This document shows positions 9,057 through 17,297 of a stretch of DNA of 64,000 nucleotides, piece after piece. The position numbers were made by a program, and so were the translations under genes. The stretch is from Streptomyces rishiriensis (GTDB taxonomy: Bacteria > Actinomycetota > Actinomycetes > Streptomycetales > Streptomycetaceae), in the NCBI RefSeq assembly GCF_003112535.1, contig NZ_BEWA01000014.1, positions 1 to 64,000 on the forward strand. Direction: 5' to 3'. Below the pieces are notes generated by a model. It was not told the DNA's origin. It was given only the letters and a program-made list of their open reading frames with translations, and did not search any database. The stretch's first letter is position 1; every line of letters starts with the position of its first letter.

Positions 9057-9806
9057 TCAGATGACAGCGGTCCCGGCCGGAGGGCCCCGAGAGATGATCG
9101 TGTGCGTGAGCGTCAGCCGGGGGAGCCGGCCGGCGCGTTCGCGCGTCGGCCGCAGCCCGTGCCGGCGCGCCGGCACGGTCACAGCGGCGAGGGGCAGCCG
9201 CAGCGGAGCGGCCAGCCATCCGGCGACGGCCCGGAGAAGACGGAACGCGGCCCGCTCGCCGTACGCCAGCCACAGACCGGTCAGCAGGGCGGCCAGCGTG
9301 TGGGCGGCGAGCATGCCGGACGACGACATGCCGCCGCCGTGGGCCATGTGGCCGAGGTGCCCGGCAGGCACGAGGTGCGCTGCCTGCCCCATGTCCATGG
9401 AGCCCCCGGAACCCATGGAGCCTCCGGACCCCATGGAACTCATCGAGCCCATGAGGCCCCGGTCCACCGCGTCCATGGGCATCGCGTCCATGGGCATCGA
9501 GCCCGTGGACATGCCGTTCATGCTCTGCGCCGGGAGGCCCGTGCCGGGCGCCGGCGACCCGCTCCAGGAGAAGGCCGAGTGAAGCGCCCCCTGTGCGGCG
9601 ACCACGACGGACACGACCGTCGGGAGCCCGCGCTCACGGCCCGCAAGGGTCCAGCCGACGGCGCTCGTGGCGGCGAAACCGGCGGACATCGTCCACCACG
9701 GCACGGTGGAGCCCGACATCAGGACGTGCCCCAGGGCGGCGAGCAGCACACAGACGGCCGCGAACACCGCGGCCCGTACCGTGCGCGCACCCCGCCCAGC
9801 AGTCAT
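9057..9806 (-). CDS. Integral membrane protein with Met-rich loop, paralogue of the 10899-11549 protein
   Basis: The 249-residue product has about five hydrophobic helices: one at the N-terminus (AAVFAAVCVLLAALGHVL), two before and two after a low-complexity central loop rich in Met, Ser, Gly and His (repeats such as GSMPMDAMPMDA and GSGGSMGSGGSM). The loop is followed by HLVPAGHLGHMAHGGGM. Met/His clusters of this kind bind Cu(I)/Cu(II) in known copper proteins, but that function is inferred here. The C-terminus ends SRGPPAGTAVI, matching RRGPPARTSYAI in the paralogue upstream, so they arose by duplication. Start ATG 9806 has GAGGCGGTC before it. Genomic partners are a YcnI protein and an ECF sigma factor. 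Confidence 0.75.
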   Translation of the reverse strand: MTAGRGARTVRAAVFAAVCVLLAALGHVLMSGSTVPWWTMSAGFAATSAVGWTLAGRERGLPTVVSVVVAAQGALHSAFSWSGSPAPGTGLPAQSMNGMSTGSMPMDAMPMDAVDRGLMGSMSSMGSGGSMGSGGSMDMGQAAHLVPAGHLGHMAHGGGMSSSGMLAAHTLAALLTGLWLAYGERAAFRLLRAVAGWLAAPLRLPLAAVTVPARRHGLRPTRERAGRLPRLTLTHTIISRGPPAGTAVI

Positions 9807-9988
9807 GACCGCCTCATCCTCGCATCCGGCCACCGCCCGTCACGGGTGGGTACGCGCGGCACCCACTCCCCTCACTCACTTCGCGGGGAGTGATCCAGGA
9901 CACAGGCTCCCCCGGCGGTGGCGCTCGGGTACCCGGTGCCGCCCCGGCAGCCCCGGCCTCCGGAGGAGCGGAGGTGCGGAGGAGAGCG

Positions 9989-10026
9989 GTCCGCCCTGCC
10001 GTCAGGTGTCCGACGGCAGGGCGGAC
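9989..10026 (-). terminator. Terminator after the YcnI gene
   Basis: GTCCGCCCTGCCGTC (9989-10003) is perfectly complementary to 10012-10026 with an eight-base loop. It starts eight bases after the YcnI stop codon in the direction of transcription, separating that gene from the Met-rich membrane protein gene. Confidence 0.85.
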
Positions 10027-10033
10027 GACCGGA

Positions 10034-10849
10034 CTACTCCGGCCGGGATCCGGCGGAGCGGCCGCGGACGACGGCGAAGGCCGCGGCCGCCAGTCCCAGC
10101 ACGCCCACCACCAGTCCGGCGACACCGAGCCCGCGGGCGGTCGAGTCGTCGGCGGACGCGGTGGCCGTGGAGCTGCCGGAGCTCTTCGTGCCCGCCGAGG
10201 CAGCCGGGGCGGCAGCGCCGTTCTGCGTCGTCCCCTCCGTCGCGCCCTCCGTCGTCCCCTTGGCGGCCTTCGCGGTGAGTTCGAGCACCGGGGCCGGGTT
10301 CTCCGGCTCCTCGCCGCCCGACTCCGCCTCCTCGATCCAGCGGACGGTCTTGCCGTCGGAGTACGTCTGCAGGGTCTTGAAGGCGAGTTCGTCGACGTTG
10401 TCGGGCAGCTGACCGAAGGCCACGTCGAAGTCCTCGAACTGCCCGGCGCCGATCTTCCCGCCGGTCCAGGTGATCTCGGAGACGGCGTCGGTGATGGTGC
10501 CGTCGTCCGTCTTGACCGGCGTCTTGAGCTTCGTGTTCGTGACCTTGGCGGTCCAGCCGTCCCGCGGCGAGACGAGCACGCCGAGCACGGGGTGGTCGGT
10601 CGGCAGGAAGACCTGCACCTTCGTGGTGGCGGCCGCGCTGTCCTCGTTGGGGACGCGGAAGGTCAGCACGCCGTCCGTGGCGCCCTTGGCGTAGCTCTCC
10701 GGGTGCACGGTGACGTGCGCGGAGGCGGCGCCGGCCGCGGCGAGCACCGCGACGGCGGCGACGGCGACGACGGCGCCGGCACGGCGCAGGGTGGTGGAGT
10801 GGCGCAGGGGGGTGGTGCGGCGCATGGGTGTGGTGCGAGCCGTGGACAT
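10034..10849 (-). CDS. ycnI: YcnI-family (DUF1775) copper-binding membrane-anchored protein
   Basis: The 271-residue product has a signal peptide ending AAGAASA, and the mature protein would begin HVTVHPESY, the family hallmark where the N-terminal His forms a histidine-brace copper site. The DUF1775 beta domain follows (VFLPTDHPVLGVLVSP, DGWTAKVT, ITWTGGKIGAGQFEDF, LAFKTLQTYSDG). A Thr/Ala/Ser-rich linker leads to one C-terminal helix (GLGVAGLVVGVLGLAAAAFA) and a basic tail, giving an extracytoplasmic, membrane-anchored domain. The ATG at 10849 is preceded by GGAG; a second ATG eight codons in is possible. YcnI proteins are linked to copper homeostasis in Bacillus; the two flanking Met/His-rich membrane proteins support the same role here. 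Confidence 0.9.
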   Translation of the reverse strand: MSTARTTPMRRTTPLRHSTTLRRAGAVVAVAAVAVLAAAGAASAHVTVHPESYAKGATDGVLTFRVPNEDSAAATTKVQVFLPTDHPVLGVLVSPRDGWTAKVTNTKLKTPVKTDDGTITDAVSEITWTGGKIGAGQFEDFDVAFGQLPDNVDELAFKTLQTYSDGKTVRWIEEAESGGEEPENPAPVLELTAKAAKGTTEGATEGTTQNGAAAPAASAGTKSSGSSTATASADDSTARGLGVAGLVVGVLGLAAAAFAVVRGRSAGSRPE

Positions 10850-10898
10850 GACTGAGTAGGTCTCCGTACTGAGGACGAGGGACGGGGGACGTCTGATG

Positions 10899-11549
10899 TC
10901 AGATCGCGTACGACGTCCTCGCCGGCGGTCCCCGTCGGTGCACGGCGTGCCGCAGCCTCGCCGTGCGCAGCGGGCGCGTCCCGTCGGTCGCGAAACGCAC
11001 CCGACCGGACGTCCCCGGCCCGCCACGGAAACCCCTGACCAGGCGCCACCACGCGGCGAGCCCCGGCACGAAGGCGACCGCCCACCGCAGCAGCGACCAC
11101 AGCGCGGCCTCACCGCGCCGCAGCCACCAGGTCAGCGCCAGGGCGGCGACGACGTGGGCGGCGGTGGCGTGCGGGGTCAGCGCGTGCGGACCCACGGCAT
11201 GGGCACTCAGGGCGTGCGGGCCGAGGGCGTGCACGGAGGAAGGAGACATCCGCATACCGGGCATGACCATCGCGGAGTGCGGCCGGACGGCGTGGAACGC
11301 GAGGTGCAGCGCGCCCTGCGACCCCAGCGTCCCCGCGCCGATGCCGACGAGGGACCGCTCCCGGCCGCCCAGCAGACACGCACCGGCGAAGACCGGCACC
11401 GCCCCGACGAGCTGCACCCACGCCGCGGGCGCCACACCGGTGGCCAGCGCGTGGCCGCCCGCAGCGAGCAGCACGCAGAGAACGGCGAACACGGCCGCGC
11501 GCAGGCTCCGCACCGCCATGGACGCACTCATGTCGGCAGATGGTGTCAT
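10899..11549 (-). CDS. Integral membrane protein with His/Met-rich loop, paralogue of the 9057-9806 protein
   Basis: A 216-residue protein with the same plan as the 9057-9806 product: N-terminal helix AAVFAVLCVLLAAGGHAL, two further helices, a loop, then two helices and the C-terminal RRGPPARTSYAI. Here the loop is shorter and built around spaced His residues (HALGPHALSAHAVGPHALTP) plus a MVMPGMRM Met patch. The His repeat has four-to-five-residue spacing, suggesting one ligand-lined face. It lies 49 bases upstream of the YcnI gene on the same strand and is the likely first gene of the group. The ATG at 11549 is a best guess; several in-frame starts exist (MSASMAV is 18 bases further in). Confidence 0.72.
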   Translation of the reverse strand: MTPSADMSASMAVRSLRAAVFAVLCVLLAAGGHALATGVAPAAWVQLVGAVPVFAGACLLGGRERSLVGIGAGTLGSQGALHLAFHAVRPHSAMVMPGMRMSPSSVHALGPHALSAHAVGPHALTPHATAAHVVAALALTWWLRRGEAALWSLLRWAVAFVPGLAAWWRLVRGFRGGPGTSGRVRFATDGTRPLRTARLRHAVHRRGPPARTSYAI

Positions 11550-11781
11550 GCCTGCGGGGGACCTCTCCCCGCGCCTGCGCACGCTCACCGCCGCCCCCGT
11601 ACCCCGTGGTTTGAACCCGCCTCCTCCTTACGGGTCGGACGCGGGAGCTGTTCAGTTCCCGTCACGCTGGGACGGTCTGCCGCCTCCTGAGGTCGGGCCG
11701 AGGAAACGCGGGCCGGTGCTGCGGTCGGAGTCCGCAGGCGGGTACCCGGAGGGCACCACGCCGACGAGCTGGGGTGAGCAT

Positions 11782-12294
11782 GTGACCGACCACGGGCGGG
11801 ACGCGGGCGGGCGCCGGATGCTCGGCGATCTGATCGCCGCCGGCCATCTGATGTCCATGGAGGAGCTGCCCGGCGCGGTGGCGGAGCGCGCCGCCGACGC
11901 CGGGTTCCCGGAGGTTCTGATCTATCTCGGGGATCTGCGGGGGCAGGTGCTGCGGCTGGTGACGGGCGAGGGCCTCTCCGGCGCGTGCCACGAGCGGGAG
12001 CTGCGCGTGGAGGGCACCGTGCCCGGACGCTCCTACCAGTACGGGCAGGTCATCGCCGCGGCGCCGGACGGGTCGCAGTGGTGGCTGCCGCTGATGGACG
12101 GCACCGAGCGGCTGGGCGTGCTGCGCGTCGCCTCGGCGCACACGGACGACCGGGCGGGCGAGGACGCGGCGTCGCTGTCCGGTCTGGTGGCCCTGATGAT
12201 CGTGACGAAGCGGAACGGCGCGCCCGCCGACCAGAAGGGCCGTCAACCAGCCGGGGCGAGCGCCTCATCGACCCAGGAGGCCGCAGACCCGTGA
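11782..12294 (+). CDS. Stand-alone GAF-domain protein
   Basis: A 170-residue protein consisting almost entirely of one GAF domain: RRMLGDLIAAGHLMSMEELP, GFPEVLIYLGDLRGQVLRLV, SYQYGQVIAAAPDGSQWWLP and the terminal helix ASLSGLVALMIVTKR. In Streptomyces this N-terminal type is usually followed by a SpoIIE/PP2C phosphatase domain, which is missing; the product ends in a short Pro/Ala/Gln tail. The start is the GTG after GGGGTGAGCAT. A stand-alone sensor or a phosphatase remnant are both possible. It is near a partner-switching cluster (13.0-15.3 kb), which favours a signalling role. Confidence 0.72.
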   Translation: MTDHGRDAGGRRMLGDLIAAGHLMSMEELPGAVAERAADAGFPEVLIYLGDLRGQVLRLVTGEGLSGACHERELRVEGTVPGRSYQYGQVIAAAPDGSQWWLPLMDGTERLGVLRVASAHTDDRAGEDAASLSGLVALMIVTKRNGAPADQKGRQPAGASASSTQEAADP

Positions 12295-12454
12295 TGCGGG
12301 GACACGTGACGTCGACACAAGGACACCGGAGACGTCAGGCTCGGCCGCGCAACCGGTCGGACGCTCCTCCCACTTCGGTCGGCGACAGCCGGTACGGGAG
12401 GGCGCGAGCCCTTTCGCCGGTGTGACATCGCGTCGTCAGGGTTACCCGCAGATC

Positions 12455-13024
12455 ATGAGCGTGACGAGAACCCTGCGGGAAGCGGACGGGCAGCTGACGC
12501 GGCGGGCGGCCTCCCGTATTCCGCCCGGTTTCGGCAAGGTGCTGTCGGCTGTGGAGGAGAGCGCGGAGAGCTCGAAGCTGTGGTGCGGCGCCGCCGTGCT
12601 GATGGCGACGTGCGGCGGGTGGCGGGGGCGGAAGGCCGCCGCCACGGGACTGACGGCGCTCGCCGTCGCGCAGTTCGCGGCCAACGGGCTGTGCAAGCAG
12701 CTCGCCGACCGGCCCCGGCCGCCCAAGGAGTGGATCCCGCACGACGAGGTGGAGGACCGGCCCGAGTCGTCGTCCTTCCCTTCCGGGCACACCGCCGCCG
12801 CCGTCGCCTTCACGGCGGCGGTCGCTCCCTCCCTGCCGCTGGCCGGCGCGTTGTGCGCGATCCCGGCCGCGCTGGTCGCCGTCGAGCGGGTGCAGAGCGG
12901 CGCCCACTACCCGACCGATGCCGTCGCCGGCGCCGCCGTCGGGCTGGGCAGCGCCTGGGTGACGCGGAATGCCCCGCGCCTGGCGCTCAGGCTCCGGCTC
13001 CGGCTCCGGCTCCGGCTGACGTAG
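12455..13024 (+). CDS. PAP2-superfamily membrane phosphatase
   Basis: A 189-residue PAP2 protein with all three catalytic motifs: KQLADRPRP (81-89), SFPSGHT (107-113) and the third motif in RVQSGAHYPTD (145-155), where the first Arg precedes the His that acts as nucleophile. Four hydrophobic helices place it in the membrane; likely substrates are undecaprenyl or phosphatidyl phosphates. The C-terminus is a run of alternating Leu/Arg generated by tandem CGGCTC hexamers (about 12985-13018), which probably varies in length. The ATG at 12455 is chosen from homologue-like length; an in-frame GTG 33 bases upstream is the alternative, and no strong ribosome site separates them. Confidence 0.87.
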   Translation: MSVTRTLREADGQLTRRAASRIPPGFGKVLSAVEESAESSKLWCGAAVLMATCGGWRGRKAAATGLTALAVAQFAANGLCKQLADRPRPPKEWIPHDEVEDRPESSSFPSGHTAAAVAFTAAVAPSLPLAGALCAIPAALVAVERVQSGAHYPTDAVAGAAVGLGSAWVTRNAPRLALRLRLRLRLRLT

Positions 13025-13035
13025 TGGCCGCGGCG

Positions 13036-13575
13036 CTACGTCAGGGCGCGGGCCGCCGGGGCGCCGCTGCCGGGCGCCTCGGCCAGGGCGATGCGTGCCG
13101 TGATGCGCTTGCCGACCGCCTCCTGCTCGACGAAGAGGTCCTCGGCGACGGCCTTGACGATCTCCAGGCCGTGCTGGCCGATGCGTCCGGGGTTGGCGGC
13201 CCGGGCCGCGGGAACCGTGGGGTCGCTGTCCCATACGACGACGTCCACCCGGCCTGCGGTGATGCGCAGTTCCATCAGCACGGGTCCGGGGGCGTACTTG
13301 CGGGCGTTGGTGACGAGCTCGCTGACCACCAGCTGCGTGAGGTCCCTCACACGTGCCGGCAGCGGGAGGCGAAGCTCGGAGCGGGCGCGGTCGAGGAAGG
13401 CCACGGCGTGGTGGCGGGCGTCGGCGATGCAGCCGTCGTCCGCTCCCAGTGCGTAGCCGGCCCGCATCAGGTACTCGTCCGGACCGCTGCAGCCGTCGTC
13501 CTCGGCATGGGTTTCCACGCGTTCGCCCTCACTCCCCCGTTCACGTGCGCCGGTACCCACAACGGCGTCGTTCAT
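13036..13575 (-). CDS. RsbW-like ATP-binding regulatory protein (HATPase_c)
   Basis: A 179-residue protein whose last ~130 residues form a GHKL ATPase domain: RDLTQLVVSELVTNARKYAP (N box), VDVVVWDSDPT (G1) and RIGQHGLEIVKAVAEDL (G2 region). It belongs to the anti-sigma/serine-kinase-like ATPases abundant in Streptomyces. The N-terminal 40 residues are low-complexity, so the true start may be the GTG at 13518 (METHAEDD) instead of the ATG at 13575. It is divergent from a STAS gene and close to a PP2C phosphatase, the classic components of a partner-switching module that would release a SigB-type sigma factor. Which sigma factor it binds is unknown. Confidence 0.82.
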   Translation of the reverse strand: MNDAVVGTGARERGSEGERVETHAEDDGCSGPDEYLMRAGYALGADDGCIADARHHAVAFLDRARSELRLPLPARVRDLTQLVVSELVTNARKYAPGPVLMELRITAGRVDVVVWDSDPTVPAARAANPGRIGQHGLEIVKAVAEDLFVEQEAVGKRITARIALAEAPGSGAPAARALT

Positions 13576-13687
13576 GCCAGGGGTGTTGTTCAGCGCAGTC
13601 GCCCGGGTGCATGCCGCCGTGGCATCGGGGCAGAATTCCGCGCACGCCCGTTTTCCGGGGGCCAGCCTAAGCGCAGTCGAGGGGACA

Positions 13688-14053
13688 GTGACCGACAACC
13701 AGCAAATGGACCGGCCGGAACGGCTCTCCGTCCGGCCCGAAGTGGTGGACGGCGTCCGGGTCGTGCGGGTGCGCGGCGAGATCGACCACGACGTCACGGA
13801 TGTCCTCGGCCGGGCGCTGATCTCCGAGGACGGCGCGACGCCGCCCCGGATCGTGGCGGATCTCAGCGGGGTGACCTTCATGGACTCCAGCGGGATCAAC
13901 CTCCTGCTCGCCGCCCACCAGCGGGCGAGCGACGCTCAGGGGTGGCTGCGCATCGCCGGCGCGCGGGCGCCTGTCTCGCGTGTGCTGCATCTGGTCGGCA
14001 TCGACATGCTCATCCCCTGCCGTCCCACCGTCGAGGAGGCCCTGCGCGGGTGA
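13688..14053 (+). CDS. STAS-domain anti-sigma factor antagonist
   Basis: A 121-residue STAS protein of RsbV/SpoIIAA type. VVDGVRVVRVRGEIDHD forms the first strands, and the conserved phospho-acceptor segment is TFMDSSGINLLLAAH with Ser67/Ser68, followed by LRIAGARAPVSRVLHLVGID. It would bind an RsbW-like kinase when unphosphorylated and be reset by a PP2C enzyme. GTG start with GAGGGGACA directly upstream. It is divergent from the HATPase gene (112 bases apart) and convergent with the PP2C gene, so the three together look like a local module. Confidence 0.9.
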   Translation: MTDNQQMDRPERLSVRPEVVDGVRVVRVRGEIDHDVTDVLGRALISEDGATPPRIVADLSGVTFMDSSGINLLLAAHQRASDAQGWLRIAGARAPVSRVLHLVGIDMLIPCRPTVEEALRG

Positions 14054-14091
14054 CGGTCCTCGGCGGGCCCGCCCGTGCGGCGCGCTCGCGG

Positions 14092-15285
14092 TCACCGTCT
14101 CGGATCCGGTCCGGTTCCGTCGGGTCTGCGACGGTTGCCGTGCCAGTCCAGTATCACGACCGTGGCGTCGTCCCTGAGGCTGCCGTGGCAGGCCTCGATC
14201 ACGGCGGCGGTCAGACTCTGGACGGCTTCGCGCGGATGCAGCGCGCGCGTGTCGTGGACGATCGAGGCCAGGTCGGCGGCCGCGGCGCCGCGCTCCTGCA
14301 TGCCGTCGGTGAGCAGGATCAGCCGGTCGCCGGGGAGCAGTTGCAGTTCCTGTACGCGGTAGGCGGTGGGCGCCGCCACGCCGAACGGCAGGTTGACGGC
14401 GAGTCTGACCTCCTCGACGACGCCGTCGCGCAGCCGCAGCGGCCAGGGGTGACCGGCGTTGACCAGGTTGCACAGGCCGGTGTCCAGATCGACGCAGAAC
14501 AACTGCCCGGTGGCCAGGCCGCGACTGTGGCTCAGCAGGGCCTGGTGGGCGTGCTGGGCCTGCTTGAGCGCGTCACAGCCGCTGCGGCGGGCTCGCCGCA
14601 GCGCGCCGACCAACAGGGTGGCCAGCAGGGCCGAGTTCGTGTCGTGGCCCATGGCGTCGGTGATGGACAGGTGCAGGGTGTCGCGGTCGAGGGTGTAGTC
14701 GTAGGTGTCGCCGCCGATGTCGTCGGCGGGGATCAGCCCGGCGGCGAGCGTGAACTGTTCCGCCTCGCAGCAAGAGGCCGAGGGCAGCAACTGGTGCTGG
14801 ATCTCCGCGGCCAGGCTCGTCTCGGTGGTGCGGCGGCCCAGGTGGTACAGATCGGTGAAGCGGCGGTCGGTGACGATGATGTACGCCAGCGCGTGGGCCG
14901 CGTCACGGACCTGCCGCAGCACGGTGTCGTGCACCGACTGCAGGGTCACCTCCAGCACGCCGATGCGGTCACCGCGGTTGGTGACCGGCGTGATGACGCA
15001 CTGTCCGCCCTGGCCGTCGTCCTCGACGTGCTGGCGCTGGCTGCGCAGGACCTCCTCGTAGACGCTGCCCCTGAGGTCGACCGGCCCGGCATCGTCGGCG
15101 ACGTCGTCACCGGCCGCGGCCAGCCGCACCAGCCGCCGGCCGACGAGATCGGCGAACAGAAAGGACACGCGTTCGGCGCCGAACCGCTTCTGCAGATCGT
15201 GCGCCACGACGTCGACGGACTCACCGGGCGGGGCCGCCTCCGCGGCGGCCAGCAATTCGCCCAGTTCCAGATCTCCACCCTCCAC
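14092..15285 (-). CDS. GAF-SpoIIE (PP2C) protein serine/threonine phosphatase
   Basis: A 397-residue protein: an N-terminal GAF-like sensor (about 10-150, with VSFLFADLVGRRLVRL), a helical linker (ALAYIIVTDRRFTDLYHLGR), then a SpoIIE-type PP2C domain with the metal-binding residues in IPADDIGGDTYDY, LSITDAMGHD, VNAGHPWPLRL, LLTDGMQERG and LRDDATVVILD. Such enzymes dephosphorylate STAS antagonists. GGGAGG five bases before the GTG sets the start. It converges on the STAS gene and has a close paralogue at 36852-38054 with the same layout. Confidence 0.9.
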   Translation of the reverse strand: MEGGDLELGELLAAAEAAPPGESVDVVAHDLQKRFGAERVSFLFADLVGRRLVRLAAAGDDVADDAGPVDLRGSVYEEVLRSQRQHVEDDGQGGQCVITPVTNRGDRIGVLEVTLQSVHDTVLRQVRDAAHALAYIIVTDRRFTDLYHLGRRTTETSLAAEIQHQLLPSASCCEAEQFTLAAGLIPADDIGGDTYDYTLDRDTLHLSITDAMGHDTNSALLATLLVGALRRARRSGCDALKQAQHAHQALLSHSRGLATGQLFCVDLDTGLCNLVNAGHPWPLRLRDGVVEEVRLAVNLPFGVAAPTAYRVQELQLLPGDRLILLTDGMQERGAAAADLASIVHDTRALHPREAVQSLTAAVIEACHGSLRDDATVVILDWHGNRRRPDGTGPDPRR

Positions 15286-15413
15286 GACAACCTCCCATCG
15301 GCTGCCGCAACTTCTTCCCCGGATCTCCGCAACGTCACCTGATCTGCCCGTCCTGGCCGGTCGACGGCGTCCCCGCGGCGCGCCGGCCCGTCATCCCGGG
15401 CCCAGGCGCGCGG

Positions 15414-15851
15414 TCAGCCCGCCGGGGCTTCGGGCCGCGAGTCCTCGATCTTGCGCAGCAGACCCAGCAGCGTCTGGCGCTCCGGCTCCGTCAGGCCCTC
15501 GAAGCACTCCCGGAGCACCGAGTCCGCCACGTCGTGGCCCGCGTGCAGCACCCGCTCCCCCTCGGCGGTGAGGTGGTGCTCGATGCGGCGGCCGTGTCCG
15601 GGACGCCGGTCCACCAGTCCCTGTGCCACCAGCCGTCCCGCGAGCGTGCCGAACGCCTGCTCGCTCTGGAACGTCGCCGCCGCCAGCTGGCGCGCGCTGG
15701 CCCCCGGCGTGCGGCCGATCGCCCTGAGGGCGTCCCACTGGGCGAGCGTGCTGCCGATCGACGCGAGACGGCTGTCGAGGGCCCGGTGCTGACGGTGCTG
15801 GGCGGCCTTCACGGCCCTTCCGAGGATCTGCGGTTCAACGGCCATGTCCAC
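15414..15851 (-). CDS. MarR-family transcriptional regulator
   Basis: A 145-residue winged-helix regulator: the DNA-binding core is SARQLAAATFQSEQAFGTLA with wing residues RPGHGRRIEHHLTAEGERVL. It lies divergent from an alpha/beta hydrolase gene across 57 bases of unusually AT-rich DNA containing repeated CTAA/TTAG half-sites, the usual arrangement for a MarR repressor controlling its neighbour and itself. Two start codons are possible six bases apart (GTG 15851, ATG 15845). The inducer is unknown. Confidence 0.88.
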   Translation of the reverse strand: MDMAVEPQILGRAVKAAQHRQHRALDSRLASIGSTLAQWDALRAIGRTPGASARQLAAATFQSEQAFGTLAGRLVAQGLVDRRPGHGRRIEHHLTAEGERVLHAGHDVADSVLRECFEGLTEPERQTLLGLLRKIEDSRPEAPAG

Positions 15852-15855
15852 CAGG

Positions 15856-15900
15856 TTAGCACTCGGACTAAACTTGCTTATCTAAATATCCTTAGTTAGT
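15856..15900. promoter_or_regulatory. Candidate MarR operator region between divergent genes
   Basis: A low-GC island with TTAG-N8-CTAA (15856-15871), CTAA-N6-TTAG (15882-15895) and a repeated TTAGT at its right end. It lies between the divergent MarR and hydrolase starts and contrasts strongly with surrounding GC content. Operator function is inferred from position and symmetry. Confidence 0.55.
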
Positions 15901-15908
15901 GTCGGGTC

Positions 15909-16670
15909 ATGACTTCGGAACTGACGCTCACTGAATCCGGCCCCGCCGCCGGCCGCCCCGTCCTCGTCCTGCACGGCGGCGGCGGTCCCTTCACCGTCGC
16001 CCCCATCGCCGAGCACTTCGCAGCGACCGCACACGCCCTGCTGCCCACTCATCCGGGCTGGAACGGCACTCCCCGGCCCGCCGGCCTCACGACCGTGGGC
16101 GGCCTCGCCGCCGGCTACCTCCGCCTCCTGCGCGAACGCCGGCTGTCCGACGTCCTGGTGGTCGGCTCCTCCCTCGGCGGCTGGATCGGGGCCGAGTTGG
16201 CCGCAGCCGACACGGAGGGCCTGATCAGCGGGCTCGTCCTGGTGAACGCGGTCGGCATCGAGGTCGACGGGGAACCGGTACGGGACTTCTTCAGTCTCGA
16301 CGCGCGGGGCGTCGCCGAGCACGCCTACCACGACTCCGAGCGCTTCTACGTGGACCCGGCGACCTTCCCGGCGGAGCGGATCGCCGGCATCCAGGCCAAC
16401 ATGGCGGCCCTGCGCGTCTTCTCCGGCGGCCCCGCCATGAGCGACCCCACGCTCCGCCCCCGGCTCGCGGACGTCACCGTCCCGACCCTCGTCGTGTGGG
16501 GCGAGAGCGACGGCATCGCGACCCCGGCGTACGGCAAGGAGTACGCGGCCTCGTTCGCCGACGCCCGCTTCGCCACCGTCCCGGAAGCGGGCCACCTGCC
16601 CCATCTCGAACAGCCGGAGCGGACCTTCGCCCTGCTCGACGCCTTCGCCGCGCAGACCGCACGCCGCTGA
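15909..16670 (+). CDS. Alpha/beta hydrolase
   Basis: A 253-residue alpha/beta-fold hydrolase. The oxyanion region is LVLHGGGGPFTVA, the nucleophile elbow VVGSSLGGW sits at about 84-92, the acid is in LVVWGESDGIA, and the catalytic His is in EAGHLPHLEQPE near the C-terminus. Cytoplasmic, with no signal peptide. Divergent from and probably controlled by the adjacent MarR regulator, which suggests a detoxification or catabolic esterase; the substrate is unknown. Confidence 0.87.
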   Translation: MTSELTLTESGPAAGRPVLVLHGGGGPFTVAPIAEHFAATAHALLPTHPGWNGTPRPAGLTTVGGLAAGYLRLLRERRLSDVLVVGSSLGGWIGAELAAADTEGLISGLVLVNAVGIEVDGEPVRDFFSLDARGVAEHAYHDSERFYVDPATFPAERIAGIQANMAALRVFSGGPAMSDPTLRPRLADVTVPTLVVWGESDGIATPAYGKEYAASFADARFATVPEAGHLPHLEQPERTFALLDAFAAQTARR

Positions 16671-16699
16671 CCCCGCGGTCCGGCAGGCGTCGTACCGGG

Positions 16700-17161
16700 T
16701 CAGCAGGCGTCGTACTTCCAGGCGTCGCCCTCCAGCGTCCACGGCTGCGACCGCTGGTCGAACTTCGGCAGTCCCGTCACCTTGTAGGTGGCGCGGCCCG
16801 TCGTGCCGGACACCTCCGCCTGCACGTCGCTCACCGCGTGGTCGTCTCCGTAGTCGGCCGAGGCCCGCTTGACGACGTCGGCGTACGAGCCCTTGGCGAC
16901 CTTCTTCGCGCAGCGGGCGGACAGCATGCTGTAGGCGGTGTCCGCGTCGCCGGCGAAGTAGGCGGCGGTGTAGACGGCGACGGCGGCCTGGAGGTCGTCG
17001 CCCTGGTGGGCGGCGGGGACGCTGACGGTCGGTTCGGCCGCCGGGGCGCCCGAGTCGTTGGCGGCCGGGGCGGCGTCGCCGTCGGACGCGGACGACGAGG
17101 AGCAGGCGGTGAGCGCGGCGAGGAGCAGCGCCGCGGTGGCGATGGTGGCGCGGGTGCGCAT
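16700..17161 (-). CDS. Secreted lipoprotein of unknown function
   Basis: A 153-residue protein with a lipoprotein signal peptide: basic MRTRAT start, hydrophobic core, lipobox LTAC with Cys20, then a Ser/Ala/Asp-rich linker. The folded part (about 55-153) reads AAVAVYTAAYFAGDADTAYS and SQPWTLEGDAWKYDAC and looks like a small alpha+beta (NTF2/cystatin-like) domain with two Cys residues that could pair. The ATG is preceded by AGGGGGG. A 12-base direct repeat (CAGGCGTCGTAC) spans the 3' end of the gene. No function is evident. Confidence 0.8.
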   Translation of the reverse strand: MRTRATIATAALLLAALTACSSSSASDGDAAPAANDSGAPAAEPTVSVPAAHQGDDLQAAVAVYTAAYFAGDADTAYSMLSARCAKKVAKGSYADVVKRASADYGDDHAVSDVQAEVSGTTGRATYKVTGLPKFDQRSQPWTLEGDAWKYDAC

Positions 17162-17297
17162 GATGTGTCCCCCCTGGACGTGGAGCGTGAGGCAGCATGG
17201 TGCCACGGCGGGCCGGGCGCGGTCGCGGCCCGCACGGCGTTCGGCGAAGGCCTGTGACGGGGCCCGCACGGGGATGTGACAAGGGGGCGGGTTCGGC

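Noticed and set aside
9391..9500. Repeated CATGG-containing units resembling a repeat array
   Set aside because: They are codons for the Met/Ser/Gly-rich loop of a membrane protein, not a CRISPR or intergenic repeat.
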